In this document: piece by piece, positions 38,385-50,345 of the stretch | How the letters are laid out: each line of letters opens with the position of its first letter | Numbering within the stretch: position 1 is the first letter of the stretch | From: Sediminispirochaeta smaragdinae DSM 11293 | GTDB taxonomy: Bacteria > Spirochaetota > Spirochaetia > DSM-16054 > Sediminispirochaetaceae | DNA: 64,000 bases | Reading direction: 5' to 3' | Assembly (NCBI RefSeq): GCF_000143985.1 | Contig: NC_014364.1 | Span: 2,232,001 to 2,296,000 of the forward strand | Position numbers and translations under genes: made by a program | The notes under the pieces: model-generated | Told to the model about the DNA's origin: nothing | The model's database searches: none | The model's input: the letters and a program-made list of their open reading frames with translations, nothing else

Positions 38385-38578
38385 AGCATCATCCTTTTTA
38401 TAAAATTTTTATAGATAATATCCCCAACTATAAGGTTTTGCAAGATTAAAAATTAGAAAACGAATAACAGGTTCTCAGAAATCGACAAATCGACTTACAA
38501 CAACGATGTCGATATAATGGAGTAAGAAGAGATAATGACCCTATCAGGCTTGGACTTGCCGAGGTTAACAGCTAAAAA

Positions 38579-39487
38579 CTATTCTTGATGATGACACCGT
38601 CGATTTGAAGCGATGATTCCTGTGAAAACGATTAGCATACCGATTACTTGCCGAGTGACGATACGTTCATTAAAAAAAGCTACTCCCAAAACCATCGCCG
38701 TAATGGGAATAAGGAACGTTACGAGAAGAAGATTCGTGGCGCCTACGCGAGATAGTAAAAGGAAATAGATCGTATAGGCTATTGCGGTAGAAAATAGTCC
38801 GAGGCCAATTAATGATCCAAATACTGGCAGTGAAGTCGTAGCCTGTCTTAGAAACGAGTAATTTGTTAACAGCGTGATCGGAACAAGAATCGCCGTCGAA
38901 GATATAACTTGGCCAGTTGCGGTAACAAGAGGATCCAACCCTAAGGTATGGAAGCGACGTCCAAAAACACCAGCAATTGCATATGAACACGTAGCGGTAA
39001 GTACCGCAAGTTGTGGAGTTATATCGGCTATCGACAACGCGGTAGGACCAATTACCAAGAATACACCGATGAAACCAACTATCAAACCGATGGCTTTATG
39101 AATCGTGATTTTTTCATCGGGCGTAAACAGATGGGCAATCAGAATTGTAAAAAGAGGAGTCGTTGCATTCAGGATAGAAGCAAGACCGCTGGCAATTGAA
39201 GTTTGTCCCCAGACAATAAGGCTGAAAGGGATCACGTTGTTTACAAGTCCCATAAAAATCAATTGAGACCAGATACCTATAGATCGTGGGAGTTTTTGCT
39301 TCTTTACATGTACGAAGAATAGTAAGAAAACGGAACCGATACTGACACGCGACGTGACGATCACGAACGGAGGAAGTTCTGTGACAGCGATTCGATTAAA
39401 GAAAAAAGAACCACCCCATAGGATAGAAAGGGAAATAAGAAGGAGCCAATCAATTGGGGTCATCAAAAAACTGTTTTTCGATTTCAT
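38579..39487 (-). CDS. EamA/DMT-family transporter
   Basis: A 302-residue inner-membrane protein with ten transmembrane segments in two EamA repeats (GGSFFFNRIAVTELPPFVIV in the first; LGVAFFNERIVTRQVIGMLI in the second). The family exports or imports metabolites; the substrate is unknown. The ATG at 39487 has GGAG at a fitting distance; a longer frame to 39583 has none. Confidence 0.88.
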   Translation of the reverse strand: MKSKNSFLMTPIDWLLLISLSILWGGSFFFNRIAVTELPPFVIVTSRVSIGSVFLLFFVHVKKQKLPRSIGIWSQLIFMGLVNNVIPFSLIVWGQTSIASGLASILNATTPLFTILIAHLFTPDEKITIHKAIGLIVGFIGVFLVIGPTALSIADITPQLAVLTATCSYAIAGVFGRRFHTLGLDPLVTATGQVISSTAILVPITLLTNYSFLRQATTSLPVFGSLIGLGLFSTAIAYTIYFLLLSRVGATNLLLVTFLIPITAMVLGVAFFNERIVTRQVIGMLIVFTGIIASNRRCHHQE

Positions 39488-39686
39488 ATGCTTTCTCCGA
39501 GATTTCCTTGTTATTCCCAGAGTATAGTGAGGAACTATAGCGATTAACAACCGAAAAATTAACAAGCAAGTATCAAATAGCACAACCTTTGCATGGCATT
39601 CATGCAGATAACCAAACGAAAACGAACAACCATACTTTTACGATGGCGGAGACGGCCTGGACAGCTACTCTGGCGTTAAGGCCCCC

Positions 39687-40744
39687 CTACCTTGGTTCGG
39701 CCCTTCTTTTCTTCATTTGTTCAGAGCTCCCGGCAGGCAAATATACAGTAAATGTAGCGCCATATCCCGGACTACTTTCAACCGATATCTTCCCGTTATA
39801 AAGATCCACAATCCGTTTGACAATGGAGAGCCCAAGTCCGTTTCCCTGTGAGGCGTGTGATGTATCTCCCTGATAGAATTTGTCAAAGATATGCTTTAAT
39901 TCAGTGTTATCCATACCCTTACCGTTATCAGTTATTGCAACCCTGATATCGCTCAACGTTTTTTCACACGTAATAGAAATCCGGCCGTTATCATGAGCAT
40001 ACTTTATTGCATTGTCAATCAGGTTTATCCAGAGATGTGAGAGCATTTCCTCGTTGCCGAAAATCTTTACAGTATCAAGATGTAGATCGATCTTTAGATT
40101 TCTTCTGCTCCAATCTTTTTCCAGCAGGATAACGCAGTTTCGAATCTGTTCATCAAGCTCATATTCTATTTTATCCGTGATTATCTGTTGATTATCCAGA
40201 TTATTAAGTAGCAGAATATTGGATGCCATGTTGGTTAACCGTTCCGACTCCTTGATGATAATATCCGTGTACTCTGTTCGTTTTTCCGGTGAAAGGTTCT
40301 CATTCTGCAGTTGCCTTGCAAATCCGCGTATTGAACCAATTGGTGTCTTGAATTCATGTGAAAAATCGTTGATAAAATTGTTGCGGAACATTTCAATACC
40401 GCTAAGCTCTTCCGCCATATGGTTAAATCCCCGCAGCAGATTCGCTATTTCAGAATTATCGTTTATTTCCGCAACACGTACACTGAAGTCTCCGGTGGAG
40501 ATCCTTTTCGTTGCTGTTACCAGCTGGTTAAGCGGCTTGAGTATCCTTTCGCTTGCCATAGCAGATATGGAAGTGCCTATTGCACTGCTTATGAGCAATG
40601 CAATCAGAGGAGAAAATACAGGAGTCAGCACAAAGAAAGGGAAAATTCCAAATACGTAAAAAAGAAAAAATAAGAACGATGTCAGAACTCCTGCAAATAT
40701 CATGATGACGAAGACATAGAATACGACTATCTTGTTAATCGATT

Positions 40745-40757
<13 letters not shown>
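39687..40757 (-). CDS. Sensor histidine kinase (OmpR-partner type)
   Basis: A 356-residue kinase. Two N-terminal transmembrane segments with a very short outside loop (about 10-75) are followed by HAMP, a HisKA domain with FSHEFKTPIGSIRGF (phospho-acceptor His) and an HATPase with WINLIDNAIKYA, DNGKGM and GNGLGLSIVKRIV. The short loop suggests it senses within the membrane. It overlaps its response regulator by 13 nt. The layout (MprB/BceS-like) often answers envelope stress. Confidence 0.92.
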
Positions 40758-43301
<2,544 letters not shown>

Positions 43302-43310
43302 GGTTCAAGG

Positions 43311-44132
43311 ATGTTCGGCTACGTAGTCGCAAACCTGGATAAATTAACTCAAGAAGAGACGGAACGGTACCGCTCGTGTTACTGTGGCTTATGCAATGCG
43401 CTGGGAAAGCGACACGGAACAACAAGTCGTATTACAATCAACTACGATATGACCTTCCTTGTTCTGTTCCTTTCCTCTCTGTACAAAAAAGGATACACTT
43501 TCTCTACGGAACGCTGTATTGTCCACCCTTCCAAAAAACATAATTTTCTCAGAAATGATATAACAGACTTTGCCGCAGATATGAATGTAGCGCTTACCTA
43601 TTACAATTTTCTGGATGACTGGAAGGATGACAAAAAGATTCTATCACTTATTGAAGCGAAACTGTTTGAGAAGGAATATAAAAAGGTTGCGGAAAAGCAT
43701 CCTGATCAATGTTCGGCCATATACAGGGGGCTTGAAGAACTCTCTGCCATCGAAAAATCAGGAGAACTTAATCCGGATATCCCTGCGAACTGCTTCGGTA
43801 AACTGATGGGAGAGATTACGGTTATTCAGAAAGATGAATACTCGGAGCGGTTGCGGAGATTCGGTAATGCCCTGGGCAGATTCATCTATATAATGGACGC
43901 CTGCATTGATCTAAAATCGGACATAAAAAAGAAATGCTATAATCCCATGATTGCAACGCCGTCGGAAAATTTTACCGCTATTTTAAACCTGCTTATGGCC
44001 GATTGTATCGAAAAATACCGATTACTGCCCATCTATCAGGACAAAAATATGATAGAAAACATCCTCTATTCTGGTGTCTGGACAAAATATGAGGCTAAAA
44101 AAAGAAAGAAGAGGCCTGGCAAAGCGAAATGA
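43311..44132 (+). CDS. DUF5685 family protein
   Basis: A 273-residue protein that opens [12 protein letters not shown] and has [17 protein letters not shown] (about residues 19-35), the hallmark of DUF5685, then an all-alpha region with [30 protein letters not shown] and [18 protein letters not shown]. These Asp-rich helices resemble an isoprenoid-synthase-like or metal-binding helical bundle. Function unknown. It is 9 nt after the Hsp70 gene and overlaps the J-protein gene by 4 nt. Confidence 0.8.
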   Translation: MFGYVVANLDKLTQEETERYRSCYCGLCNALGKRHGTTSRITINYDMTFLVLFLSSLYKKGYTFSTERCIVHPSKKHNFLRNDITDFAADMNVALTYYNFLDDWKDDKKILSLIEAKLFEKEYKKVAEKHPDQCSAIYRGLEELSAIEKSGELNPDIPANCFGKLMGEITVIQKDEYSERLRRFGNALGRFIYIMDACIDLKSDIKKKCYNPMIATPSENFTAILNLLMADCIEKYRLLPIYQDKNMIENILYSGVWTKYEAKKRKKRPGKAK

Positions 44133-44821
44133 TTTCTGATCCATACAAAATTCTCGGTGTTTCTCCCGGGGCATCAAACGAAGAAATAACAAAAGCCTAT
44201 CGAAAACTGGCCAGGAAATACCATCCTGATGTGAACCACGGCAACGAAGAAGAAGCGGCTAAAAGGATGAGCGAGATAAATGCCGCCTATGATCAGATAA
44301 AAAGCGGAACCGCATCATCGTATAGCAGTAGTAATACAGGAAGTTATCAGTCCCGGAATACTGGCAATGGCGGAAATTCATCACAGCAGACAGAGGATCC
44401 TTTCGGCTTTGGGTTTGATCCGTTTGAATGGTTTACAGGAGCATACGGACAGAACCGGCAGGGAAACAGGGCTTCTGAATATGATCAGATAAAAAGTTTT
44501 ATTAACGCCGGATATTACGAGCGGGCGCTCAAAGCACTTAACAATATTGCAGACAGAAGTGCTCAGTGGTTTTATTACAGCGCTATTGTGAACTCGCAGT
44601 GCGAAAACAGGATAACGGCGCTGAAACATGCAAAAACCGCAGTACAGATGGAGCCGGACAACCTGGAATATCAGCTCGTGCTGAACCGGATACAAAACGG
44701 CGGGCGTGTATATCAGCAGCAAAGCAAAAACTATGGCATGCCTAATGCTAGTCTCGACAGAATTTGTCTGGGAATGATCTTATCTAATTTGTGCTGCATG
44801 CTCTGCGGCCGACCCTTTTGA
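44129..44821 (+). CDS. J-domain protein, partner of the Hsp70 paralogue
   Basis: A 230-residue protein. An N-terminal J domain ([23 protein letters not shown] in KYHPDVNHG) is followed by a Ser/Gly/Asn linker and a TPR-like helical part ([37 protein letters not shown]). It ends in a short cysteine tail, [11 protein letters not shown]. There is no zinc-finger domain, so it is not a class A DnaJ. Coupled (ATGA) to DUF5685. It presumably brings a client to the Hsp70. Confidence 0.88.
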   Translation: MISDPYKILGVSPGASNEEITKAYRKLARKYHPDVNHGNEEEAAKRMSEINAAYDQIKSGTASSYSSSNTGSYQSRNTGNGGNSSQQTEDPFGFGFDPFEWFTGAYGQNRQGNRASEYDQIKSFINAGYYERALKALNNIADRSAQWFYYSAIVNSQCENRITALKHAKTAVQMEPDNLEYQLVLNRIQNGGRVYQQQSKNYGMPNASLDRICLGMILSNLCCMLCGRPF

Positions 44822-44830
44822 GGAGGAAGA

Positions 44831-45247
44831 ATGAAAAAAATTGATTTTGGAGAGAAAATCACACAGTTCATGAGCGGCAGATACGGCATGGATCAACTGA
44901 ACAAGAGCCTGATAGGCATTGCTTTTATTCTGATTATTCTGGAAACATTCATTACATCTCAAGTTCTCAACGTAACCGGAGTAATGGTAATGTTCTACAC
45001 GATATACCGAACCTATTCCAGGGATCTTTCAAAACGAGCCAGGGAAAATGAAAAGTTCATGAAGCTTGTTAAACCGGTTAGAAGGAGCTTCTCGTTGCTG
45101 AAATTGAGGATAAGAGAAGGCAGGACACACCGCTTCAGGACCTGCCCCAACTGCAAGGTAGTAATACGAACCTCGAAAAAAAGGGGCACCAGAATTTTGG
45201 TATGCCCCCGCTGTAAGACTAAATTCAAGACGCATATTTATTTGTGA
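44831..45247 (+). CDS. Membrane protein with C-terminal zinc ribbon
   Basis: A 138-residue protein: N-terminal cytoplasmic part, two transmembrane segments (about 28-70), a basic loop, and a zinc ribbon with FRTCPNCKVVI and ILVCPRCKTKF. AGGAGG lies before the ATG, 9 nt after the J-protein gene. Fourth gene of the Hsp70 operon; it could anchor the chaperone group at the membrane. Confidence 0.75.
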   Translation: MKKIDFGEKITQFMSGRYGMDQLNKSLIGIAFILIILETFITSQVLNVTGVMVMFYTIYRTYSRDLSKRARENEKFMKLVKPVRRSFSLLKLRIREGRTHRFRTCPNCKVVIRTSKKRGTRILVCPRCKTKFKTHIYL

Positions 45248-45381
45248 GGAAAATGATCATATAAAGTTATCGTTTTTATCTTTATCTCATTAGATCCCTT
45301 TTATTTTCAATAGCTATTTCTTATAATTATGATCAGTAAAGTGACTGCAATTCATGGTGAGGATCATGGAGTACACGCAAG

Positions 45382-45774
45382 ATGTCAAATGACACTGTTG
45401 ATGCTCAAATTCTATTGGTCGAGGATGAAGCTTTAATAGCCATGGCAGAAGCCCATATGCTTGAAAAGCAGGGGTTTAGTGTAAAAACCGTCTTAAATGG
45501 AACAGATGCCATTAGAGAAGGTATCAAAAACGAGATCGACCTGATTCTGATGGATATTGATCTCGGCAGAAATAGGATGGACGGGACCGAAGCATCAAAA
45601 AAGATATTAGAACAACGCGACGTCCCTATTATATTCCTTACAAGTCACTCAGAGAAGGAGTATGTTTCTCGTGTTAAGGGTATCACGCAATATGGCTATA
45701 TACTAAAAAATAGCGGTGTGTTCGTGCTTTTCCAAGCAATTGAAAAGGCATTGAAATTGTTTAACAAAACATAA
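45382..45774 (+). CDS. Receiver-only response regulator
   Basis: A 130-residue single receiver domain: ILLVEDEALIAMAEAHMLE, acceptor Asp in LILMDIDLG, Thr in IIFLTSHSEK and Lys in GYILKNSG. There is no output domain. This subtype usually pairs with HisKA_2 kinases. It is convergent with such a kinase at 45833, 58 bp away. Confidence 0.9.
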   Translation: MSNDTVDAQILLVEDEALIAMAEAHMLEKQGFSVKTVLNGTDAIREGIKNEIDLILMDIDLGRNRMDGTEASKKILEQRDVPIIFLTSHSEKEYVSRVKGITQYGYILKNSGVFVLFQAIEKALKLFNKT

Positions 45775-45832
45775 GGACAATCGGAAGAAATCATCCGTTT
45801 AGATTATCGTAAGGATAAAAGACGTTCTGCCT

Positions 45833-47542
45833 TCAAATTCTGAATTTGATCAAAAAAACGGCACCACCTGCATTCCGTATTTCAAGAGAGCCACCTAATT
45901 GTTTCACTAATAACCTTACTATTTTTAACCCAAGTTTTGCGTCAGTTTCCATGCTATATGATGATGGGATCCCAATACCGGAATCAGAAACCGATAATGC
46001 AACCTCTTGGTTTAATAGTTTTTTCAGTACGACGTGAATAGTACCGGATGCTCCATGAGGAAATGCAAATTTGATTGCATTCGTGAGAAGTTCATGAACG
46101 ATGAGGCAGCAGGCAATAGCATCCCTATTTTCCATCTTGATCTCATCTATGTCCATCAGTAATTGCTTTTCAGCAGGTTCTGAGGACATAGTATTGAACA
46201 CTTGCAGAATAAGCGCCTGCAGAGATCCATGGATATTTGTTTCCTTGATATGCTTCTTATTACTTAATTCTTCATGCACCAGTGCCAAAGTTTGAAGCCG
46301 ACCAACTACATTTTCAAGTTGCTGTTTCGTTGTTTTATTCTTAATTTCATTGATTTGCAATATAATCATACTTGATAATATGGTTAGGTTATTCTTGATT
46401 CGGTTATTCATTTCATTGTAAAGAAGCTCTTTTTCTTTGAGAGCATTTTGTAGCTCTTCAGCCTTGATGCAAAGTTGCCGGTTGATTGCGAGATTACGTC
46501 GAAACTGAATAAACATAATAATGAAACCCAATATGAATAAAATGGATACAACCGTCACCGTTTCTACGTAGTATTTCACCAAAAAAGGCTCCGGCCTATT
46601 AAGGATAATTGCGTTCTGGGGAATAGTACGGGGACTTATCTTGTAACGTTTTAGGAGCTTCCAGTTTATGTAGGTTTGCGTCGTACCATACTTAGTACCG
46701 AATTCCCCTGTCGTAAGATAGTTAAGGATAGCCTTTATCCCCTCATATGCGATAACCTGTGCATCTAACATTGTGCCCCCGGTGCTACCGCTATCCGCAA
46801 GTGTTCCCCAAAACGTATAAATGGGGATGGCACTCACTTCGGCAAGTTTATCGAGAACTTCCTGAGGAATAAATTTCTTGCCGGTACGGTCCCGAAGAAC
46901 AAGTGTATAAAAGGCCATGCTGTTCGGTTTACAGGTGGATAAATAATCTTGGATTTCAGGAAGCGTGAAGTTGCTTACTGTTTGAACGTCGACACCGTAT
47001 CCATTTAGGGTCTCGTGCAGAAGTTTGATTGTCGAACCCGTAGCCGGGTTTCCACCGTCGATTATTATTGCTTTCTTGGCCTTTGGGTTTTGTGCGATGG
47101 CAAGCTTTGCGGTTCCGATTATGGCTGCCTCAATTTGCGGAGTGACAGAGAGTTGATAGTTTGCTGTCTTGTGAGGTACCGGGGAATACATGACCTGCGG
47201 GATTGGTCCAAACAGTTCGGGATAGGAGTAAAGAATATTGGCAGCTGGTCCGGATTCACTGATAATTGCATCAATTTTAACAGAGTGATATTTTGCACGA
47301 AGGTATTCGGCCCATTGTTGATGAGACAATGAATCACCAACCCTAGAGGCATCAAGATATTCGGTATAATATTGAAGTTCCGGATATTGGGCTTGCGCAT
47401 CATGAAGCCCTTCATCGAAGCCTTTTGTCCAAGGCAGCTCACTATGGTAGGAATGAAGCACAAGGACATGAACAGGCACAGCAGCGGCTACCGAAAGCGT
47501 GGAAAAGAATATGATAGCAAGTACGCCAATGTGCCACTTCAT
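45833..47542 (-). CDS. HisKA_2-type sensor kinase lacking the phospho-acceptor His
   Basis: A 569-residue membrane protein. A signal peptide precedes a periplasmic ABC_sub_bind domain (HSYHSELPWTKGFDEG, VMYSPVPHKTANYQLSVTPQ), then one transmembrane segment (about 345-365), a short coiled coil, a HisKA_2-like helix and an HATPase_c domain (LLTNAIKFAF, SDSGIGIP). The helix reads YNEMNNRIKNNLTIL; the family norm is E-x-HHR-x-KNN. Both His are Asn, so it should not autophosphorylate in the usual way. The ATP site looks complete. It may act as a phosphatase or an allosteric partner for the receiver protein alongside. Confidence 0.88.
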   Translation of the reverse strand: MKWHIGVLAIIFFSTLSVAAAVPVHVLVLHSYHSELPWTKGFDEGLHDAQAQYPELQYYTEYLDASRVGDSLSHQQWAEYLRAKYHSVKIDAIISESGPAANILYSYPELFGPIPQVMYSPVPHKTANYQLSVTPQIEAAIIGTAKLAIAQNPKAKKAIIIDGGNPATGSTIKLLHETLNGYGVDVQTVSNFTLPEIQDYLSTCKPNSMAFYTLVLRDRTGKKFIPQEVLDKLAEVSAIPIYTFWGTLADSGSTGGTMLDAQVIAYEGIKAILNYLTTGEFGTKYGTTQTYINWKLLKRYKISPRTIPQNAIILNRPEPFLVKYYVETVTVVSILFILGFIIMFIQFRRNLAINRQLCIKAEELQNALKEKELLYNEMNNRIKNNLTILSSMIILQINEIKNKTTKQQLENVVGRLQTLALVHEELSNKKHIKETNIHGSLQALILQVFNTMSSEPAEKQLLMDIDEIKMENRDAIACCLIVHELLTNAIKFAFPHGASGTIHVVLKKLLNQEVALSVSDSGIGIPSSYSMETDAKLGLKIVRLLVKQLGGSLEIRNAGGAVFLIKFRI

Positions 47543-47587
47543 ACCATAAGTATAGGAAACTGTTTGAGGGAATTCCCCTTTTTGAGG

Positions 47588-48421
47588 CTATTTCCTGTTC
47601 AACTCCATCCATCTGACCGAATAATCTACTAATTCTTTTTGTCGAATTAATCTTGAATTAGCCGACCCTATCAAGCCGATTTTGATGGGATTCTCCTTTT
47701 CATATGACTGGCCTATCGATTCAAAATCATCGCAGTCAAATGCTATATCATGATAAGCCTTCCAGACCCGCCTGCCTTTTTCCATAACCGGAGCATATTC
47801 GAGAACCTCTTCTTTCCCGCTGTAGTCGGCTTTATACTCTGCCAGGTGAAAAGATGTATTATTCATGTAATCAACGCCGAGCAAGAGAATATATCCATCC
47901 AACTCGTATAGCCTTCCTATGGGACTTTTCTCATTCATTTGGTAATCAAGATGATTATCCTGAATCAGGTATGTATTGTTTTTTCCCCAGGCAGCAAAAG
48001 ACGCATTCGGATGAGAACTCCTTATGACCCCTTTTTGCTTTCTGAACGTTTCGGGAATGATTCCCATGCCTCGTGTGGGGGTAAGAGCCGGATCGAATGC
48101 AGGCATCTCAGCCCTGATTGTATCCCACCACGCCTCAGGGACAGCAGGGTTTCCCCAATTTTTCGGATCAGATAAGTCGCCTGAATGGGTAGGCATGAGC
48201 AGCGTTCCTGTTTTTCCTAAAACCTTTTCCAAGGCAAGAATGACACTTACGGCTCCACCGCATACCCACCCTATCGAACTCAGAGAGGAATGAACAAGAA
48301 CTGTCATGCCGCTCTGTACCCCAAGTTTTCTCAAATCAGATATCAGGCTTGTAATAGTATGGGGCCTTTCTTCTGTTGCGTTTATGGTGTCTTTTTCAGA
48401 CAAATCATCCTCCAATTGCAT
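47588..48421 (-). CDS. AAC(3)-type aminoglycoside N3-acetyltransferase
   Basis: A 277-residue antibiotic acetyltransferase. VHSSLSSIGWVCGG (about 43-56), LMPTHSGD (about 78), TRGMGIIPETFR and RSSHPNASFAAWG (about 130) are the family's conserved blocks, including the active-site His. Members use acetyl-CoA to acetylate aminoglycosides at the 3-amino group, but many chromosomal copies have other or unknown substrates. It diverges from a MarR-GNAT gene. Confidence 0.88.
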   Translation of the reverse strand: MQLEDDLSEKDTINATEERPHTITSLISDLRKLGVQSGMTVLVHSSLSSIGWVCGGAVSVILALEKVLGKTGTLLMPTHSGDLSDPKNWGNPAVPEAWWDTIRAEMPAFDPALTPTRGMGIIPETFRKQKGVIRSSHPNASFAAWGKNNTYLIQDNHLDYQMNEKSPIGRLYELDGYILLLGVDYMNNTSFHLAEYKADYSGKEEVLEYAPVMEKGRRVWKAYHDIAFDCDDFESIGQSYEKENPIKIGLIGSANSRLIRQKELVDYSVRWMELNRK

Positions 48422-48504
48422 AGTAAATGAAGCCAGTTGTTATGTTCTTTTGTGTTTTACAACTTCGTTTATGTTATCACAAAAAAAAATCAACAGAAAG
48501 TGTG

Positions 48505-48536
48505 TTGACATGTACTATATTGCTGACTATAGTCAG
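48505..48536 (+). promoter_or_regulatory. Consensus promoter with a palindromic operator over the -10
   Basis: TTGACA (48505-48510) and TATAGT (48528-48533) are 17 bp apart. A perfect 14-bp palindrome, CTGACTATAGTCAG (48523-48536), covers the -10. The ATG at 48541 lies 7 nt after the -10, so transcription probably starts at the ATG. A MarR-type protein is encoded next, so autorepression is likely. Confidence 0.85.
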
Positions 48537-48540
48537 ATAT

Positions 48541-49413
48541 ATGAATGATATTTCTATTGTTAGGAAGTTCAACAGAACTGTTACGCAAAGGATTGGTGTA
48601 CTTGATGCCCAGTTTCTGGGAAGGCACAGGTCCCTTGGTGCTTCTCGGTTACTGTATGAAATCGGCATATCAGGTGCAGAAGTTAGAGACTTGCGTAGCC
48701 GCCTCGGTCTCGATTCCGGCTATATGAGTCGCTTACTGCGTACGTTAGAGGCCGAAGGTTTGATAATGCTGCGTCCCTCTCCGAATGATTCGCGGGTACG
48801 AACTGCCTCGCTGACAAAAGATGGTGAGCGAGAATTGAAGCGGCTTGATGTGCTTTCGGATGAGGCTGCAGCTTTCATATTGGAACCCTTGTCAGAAAAA
48901 CAGCGTCGTAGGCTACTTGAAGGGATGGAGATTGTTGAAAGGATGCTGACTGCTGGATTGATTGTCATGGAAGTGGTGCCGCCTGAAAGCCGCGATGCAC
49001 GCTTATGTATTGAAAGCTATTTTACGGAACTTAACGATCGTTTTGAAAATGGATTTGATCCCGGTGATAGTATCTCGGCAAGTGATAATGAGTTAACGCC
49101 GCCAAACGGATATTTTGTTGTCGCACGGATTCACGATGAAGCCATAGGGTGTGGTGCGATCAAATGCTATCCCGACCATGGTGAAATCAAACGTATGTGG
49201 GTAGCAAAGACATGTAGAGGTCTTGGAGCGGGCCGGAAGATACTCGGCTATCTGGAACAGATAGCTCGGGAGAATCATATACCGTTGTTACGGCTGGAGA
49301 CGAACAAGGTATTGACGGAAGCACAGGCAATGTACAGAAGTAGCGGCTATGAGGAGGTGGTAGCATTTAATAATGAACGCTATGCCCATCACTGGTTTCA
49401 GAAGTATATTTGA
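48541..49413 (+). CDS. MarR-GNAT fusion regulator/acetyltransferase
   Basis: A 290-residue two-domain protein. The N-terminal MarR winged helix (GASRLLYEIG, GLDSGYMSRLLRTLEAEGLI, RPSPNDSRVRTASLTKDGE) spans about 1-145. The C-terminal GNAT domain (IGCGAIKCYPDHGEIKRMWV, RGLGAGRKILGYLE, YRSSGYEEV) follows. No ribosome site precedes the ATG, in line with a leaderless message. This is a known fusion class with few defined roles. It diverges from the AAC(3) gene. Confidence 0.9.
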   Translation: MNDISIVRKFNRTVTQRIGVLDAQFLGRHRSLGASRLLYEIGISGAEVRDLRSRLGLDSGYMSRLLRTLEAEGLIMLRPSPNDSRVRTASLTKDGERELKRLDVLSDEAAAFILEPLSEKQRRRLLEGMEIVERMLTAGLIVMEVVPPESRDARLCIESYFTELNDRFENGFDPGDSISASDNELTPPNGYFVVARIHDEAIGCGAIKCYPDHGEIKRMWVAKTCRGLGAGRKILGYLEQIARENHIPLLRLETNKVLTEAQAMYRSSGYEEVVAFNNERYAHHWFQKYI

Positions 49414-49483
49414 ATACAAACCCTATAGAGGAAAAAATTTCGGGCGGGTATAATAACATACAGTAATTTCAAAAGGAAGCGGT

Positions 49484-50323
49484 ATGCAAAAACGAAGCAC
49501 CATTTTGACCCTACTGACAATACCGGTCGGGATTATCATTCTTGTTCTTACACAGCTGGTAGCGGGCTTTGCATATACGATTCCGGTACCCGACTGGGGA
49601 ACATCATTACTGTTTACGCTCATCTACATAACACTTGCATGGCTGGCCGTACGAATATACAGTGCCAAGATTCTGAAGGTGTCATTACAGGAATGTTATA
49701 TCAGAAAACCACATCATTATCTGCGTTGGCTTATCTGTGCTTTTCTGCTTCCACTTCTTGTCTCGTTGGCTTTGCTCTGTATAAAGGGTGATCTCACAGT
49801 AAATACAATGTCGATGACTCAGAAATATACCATAATGTTGAGTTCTATCTTTACGGTTGGTTTCGGAGCCGGAATCGGTGAAGAGATGATATTCAGAGGT
49901 CTGATCATGAGTACGATCGAGCGAAAATGGGGGAAAAAAGCCGCACTTCTTATCCCGTCTGTCCTCTTCGGGATCCTGCATGTTTTTAATGGAAAACTGG
50001 GATGTATGGATTTTCTGTTCTTGATAATATCAGGCTCGTTTGTTGGAATTATGTTTTCATTAATCGTTTACGATAGCGGCTCCATTTTTGCAAGTGCAAC
50101 GGTTCACGGTATATGGAACATCATTATAATCGGGCATATTCTGGATATTGATACTGCGTATAATGCTCAAGCCATAATTTCATACAGGCTGCAGTCGCAT
50201 TCGATGCTGTTGACGGGAGGAAAATTCGGAGTCGAATCCTCCCTGTTTGCAACAGCAGGATACATCATAGTCATCGCAATAACGTTGTTGCATTCAGGAT
50301 TACTTCATCGGCGCGATACGTAA
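49484..50323 (+). CDS. CPBP-family intramembrane metalloprotease
   Basis: A 279-residue membrane protein with about eight transmembrane segments. The CPBP/CAAX motifs are GEEMIFRGLIMS (EExxxR, about residue 130), FGILHVFNG (FxxxH) and HGIWNI. The family cleaves membrane or prenylated peptides, or protects against bacteriocins. AAGGAAG lies before the ATG. Confidence 0.9.
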   Translation: MQKRSTILTLLTIPVGIIILVLTQLVAGFAYTIPVPDWGTSLLFTLIYITLAWLAVRIYSAKILKVSLQECYIRKPHHYLRWLICAFLLPLLVSLALLCIKGDLTVNTMSMTQKYTIMLSSIFTVGFGAGIGEEMIFRGLIMSTIERKWGKKAALLIPSVLFGILHVFNGKLGCMDFLFLIISGSFVGIMFSLIVYDSGSIFASATVHGIWNIIIIGHILDIDTAYNAQAIISYRLQSHSMLLTGGKFGVESSLFATAGYIIVIAITLLHSGLLHRRDT

Positions 50324-50345
50324 AGCATTTGCAACGATTTCCATA

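Noticed and set aside
22915-39620. Short match TTCATGCAGATA upstream of both the ANT(6) gene (22917) and the EamA gene (39598)
   Set aside because: About 24 bp with gaps and a shared GYLHE reading; too short to separate from chance without a genome search.
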